From NCBI RefSeq assembly GCF_001025215.1, contig NZ_AP012330.1, positions 1,364,001-1,428,000 of the forward strand: a DNA stretch of 64,000 nucleotides. Direction: 5' to 3'. This DNA comes from Bifidobacterium pseudocatenulatum DSM 20438 = JCM 1200 = LMG 10505 (GTDB taxonomy: Bacteria > Actinomycetota > Actinomycetes > Actinomycetales > Bifidobacteriaceae). The notes beneath the pieces were generated by a model, which saw only the letters and a program-made list of their open reading frames with translations, ran no database searches and was not told the origin of the DNA. Every line of letters begins with the position of its first letter. Within the stretch, counting starts at the first letter, position 1. Below, in pieces: positions 62,513 through 64,000 of this stretch. The position numbers and the translations under genes are program-made.

Positions 62513-63085
62513 ATGACTGACCTCAACAATAGCAATGCCGATGAAGAACGCCCAAATGCCGCGCCGAATGGTGGCGAAGGGGCTTCTTCAAATGCGGACG
62601 ATTTGGATGCCGCATGGGCTGAATTCGCAAGTTCGCATGCCGACGATTTGCAGGCCGTGGAGCATTCTCGTAGCGCGAAACGTTTTGAAAAGCATGCGCA
62701 GCGCCGTGAGAAGGAGGCGTTGCTTTCGATTCAGGATTTGGATCAGGGCACGTTCACTGATGACACTCCGCAAGGTCGTGGACCGCGCGATTTCACTGGT
62801 TCCAGCTGGTTGGACACCGATAGTGTAATGGATCGTTACGGTGATGATTTCACTCCTCCGAATCCCTCCATCGGTCATGTCAAGATATCGAAGTTGGTGT
62901 TTTGGGTGCTTTTGATCGCTGGTGTCGCCGGTATCATCGCATCTGCATTCATGCCTGCTTTGGCTGGGATTTTGGGATCGATTTTCGGTGTGTGCACGTT
63001 GATTGGCGCTGCTGGATTGATCGTACAGCACAAGGGACATACACAAACCCGCCGCGATGTTTTCGATGATGGAGCTCGCGTATAG
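62513..63085 (+). CDS. Membrane protein of unknown function (190 aa)
   Basis: A Glu/Asp/Ala-rich cytosolic half of about 110 residues (MTDLNNSNADEERPN at the start, then QRREKEALLSIQDLDQG), followed by two membrane helices (LVFWVLLIAGVAGIIASAF, LGSIFGVCTLIGAAGLIV) and a short basic end. ATG 62513 is inside a CAGTATG context with no ribosome site, so it may be leaderless. I know no family name; probably a conserved bifidobacterial protein. Confidence 0.7.
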   Translation: MTDLNNSNADEERPNAAPNGGEGASSNADDLDAAWAEFASSHADDLQAVEHSRSAKRFEKHAQRREKEALLSIQDLDQGTFTDDTPQGRGPRDFTGSSWLDTDSVMDRYGDDFTPPNPSIGHVKISKLVFWVLLIAGVAGIIASAFMPALAGILGSIFGVCTLIGAAGLIVQHKGHTQTRRDVFDDGARV

Positions 63086-63153
63086 CAACATATGGAGAAG
63101 ACTGCATCAGCTACGTCTTTTGTGCTCTTCTCTGTGATATTTGTCGCTGCGAT

Positions 63154-63207
63154 ACGTATAAGGCGTGTCTCGTCGTTGAGTGTTTTGACGAGACACGCCT
63201 TATACGT
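63154..63207. repeat. Perfect 21-bp inverted repeat
   Basis: Arms 63154-63174 and 63187-63207 (starting ACGTATAAGGCG) around a 12-base loop containing TTTT. It lies between converging genes and may end both transcripts, though no T-run follows the stem. Confidence 0.7.
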
Positions 63208-63234
63208 TCTTATGATCTGCTATTTCGCCGAATA

Positions 63235-64000
63235 TCAAGCTTTCTTGGACTGGGCGGCGGTGATCCACTGGTCAAGCAGTGCCGAGGCCTTGCCTGAATC
63301 AACGGTTTCTTCGGCAATGGCATAGGCCGCTTTGAATCGTTCAGTCAGGCTGGCATCAGCTGGCACCTGATGGCCGTCCGCAACAATCGCGGATGCCGCG
63401 TTGAGCAGGGCGGTAGTGCGGAAAGGAACGTCCTTGCCTGCAAGGAAGTCACGGAACAGCTGAGCGTTGAGCTCCGGCTCTCCACCCTTTAAGTCAGCCA
63501 CCGTCACCTTGTCGAGACCAAGCTCCACAGTCGGATCGAATTCACTCTCAGTGACTTTGCCGTTGCTGAACTCCCAGATGGACACCGGACCAGTCGGAGC
63601 CATTTCGTCAAGTCCCTCGCTTGACGTGTACACCATGCCGGTCTGTCCATTAGCCGCATATACCGCAGCCATGATCGGGCTCATTGCGCGATTGGCACAG
63701 CCCACCGCCATGTGCTTCGGCGAGGCCGGATTGGTCAGAGGTCCAAGAACGTTGAATACGCATGGCATGCCGAGCGCCGCACGGACAGGTCCCACGAAGC
63801 GCATTGCCGGATGGAATGTGCGTGCGAAAGCGAATGCGATGCCGCATTCGTTGCCGACCTCAGCAACCTGTTCCGGTTCCAGATCGAGCGGCAGTCCCAG
63901 CGCCTCGAAGCAATCGGCAGTGCCGCACTTGGAAGAGGCTGCACGATTGCCGTGCTTCACGACTTTCGCTCCGGCTGCGGCAGCCACCACCGCGCCCATG
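63235..64000 (-). CDS. trpD: Anthranilate phosphoribosyltransferase, C-terminal part (runs off right edge)
   Basis: Second step of tryptophan synthesis: transfers phosphoribose to anthranilate. The visible 254 residues include KHGNRAASSKCGTADCFEALG (anthranilate/PRPP sites), FARTFHPAMR and NVLGPLTNP, ending WITAAQSKKA. The frame is open to the right edge, so the first ~90 residues are outside. A Met at 63999 is internal, not the start. Confidence 0.9.
   Translation of the reverse strand, partial: MGAVVAAAAGAKVVKHGNRAASSKCGTADCFEALGLPLDLEPEQVAEVGNECGIAFAFARTFHPAMRFVGPVRAALGMPCVFNVLGPLTNPASPKHMAVGCANRAMSPIMAAVYAANGQTGMVYTSSEGLDEMAPTGPVSIWEFSNGKVTESEFDPTVELGLDKVTVADLKGGEPELNAQLFRDFLAGKDVPFRTTALLNAASAIVADGHQVPADASLTERFKAAYAIAEETVDSGKASALLDQWITAAQSKKA

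Overview
The window looks like part of a Bifidobacterium (or close Bifidobacteriaceae) chromosome carrying a large integrated conjugative element. The organism call rests on the right half, where relA/spoT, dut, a DUF4193 gene, sepH, a second type IIA topoisomerase split over two loci (parC, parE), lhr, a primary sigma factor with a Lys/Ala-rich then acidic N-terminus, a polyprenyl synthase, a PASTA kinase, plsC and trpD read as ordinary actinobacterial housekeeping genes. No 16S rRNA is present, so the genus is an inference.

Positions 1 to about 35.5 kb are the element. Its left end lies outside the window. It contains a truncated topoisomerase III gene and small accessory genes (1-2.1 kb), a DUF4160/DUF2442 pair (2.5-3.1 kb), a candidate oriT with mobC and a MOBP-type relaxase (3.3-5.5 kb), and PcfB-like, large unknown, OB-fold-like and VirD4 coupling genes (5.6-11.8 kb, plus strand). 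Converging on them from the minus strand (20.3-11.9 kb) is a Gram-positive type IV secretion operon: Maff2, VirB6/TrbL, PrgI, a VirB4 split in two, a transglycosylase/CHAP cell-wall hydrolase and two surface proteins.

An AAA ATPase plus subtilase pair resembling the IetAS anti-phage system sits at 20.4-23.8 kb, between the transfer operon and a frameshifted LAQTG-anchored adhesin (24.1-28.4 kb). Next comes a plasmid-like maintenance block: a surface protein, RHH protein, ParA with upstream repeats, WhiB-like protein and a HTH replication-initiator candidate with dyad repeats inside its gene (28.5-32.9 kb). The right edge (32.9-35.5 kb) is a patchwork: a GNAT acetyltransferase behind a terminator-like leader, a VirB4 relic, a Zn-ribbon protein, two XRE-type regulators and an AT-rich Cys-rich gene. 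The last XRE frame runs without a stop into the chromosomal cyclophilin gene at 35.72 kb.

Several features suggest the element is mosaic and partly decaying. VirB4 is split at a 4-base overlap. The adhesin has a one-base frameshift. A chimeric gene joins the start of a Maff2 gene to adhesin sequence at an 11-base microhomology. A short motif, TGTCCAAACC or a one-base variant, recurs after a hairpin at the head of four transcription units. No integrase and no complete tRNA were found, so attachment sites could not be fixed.
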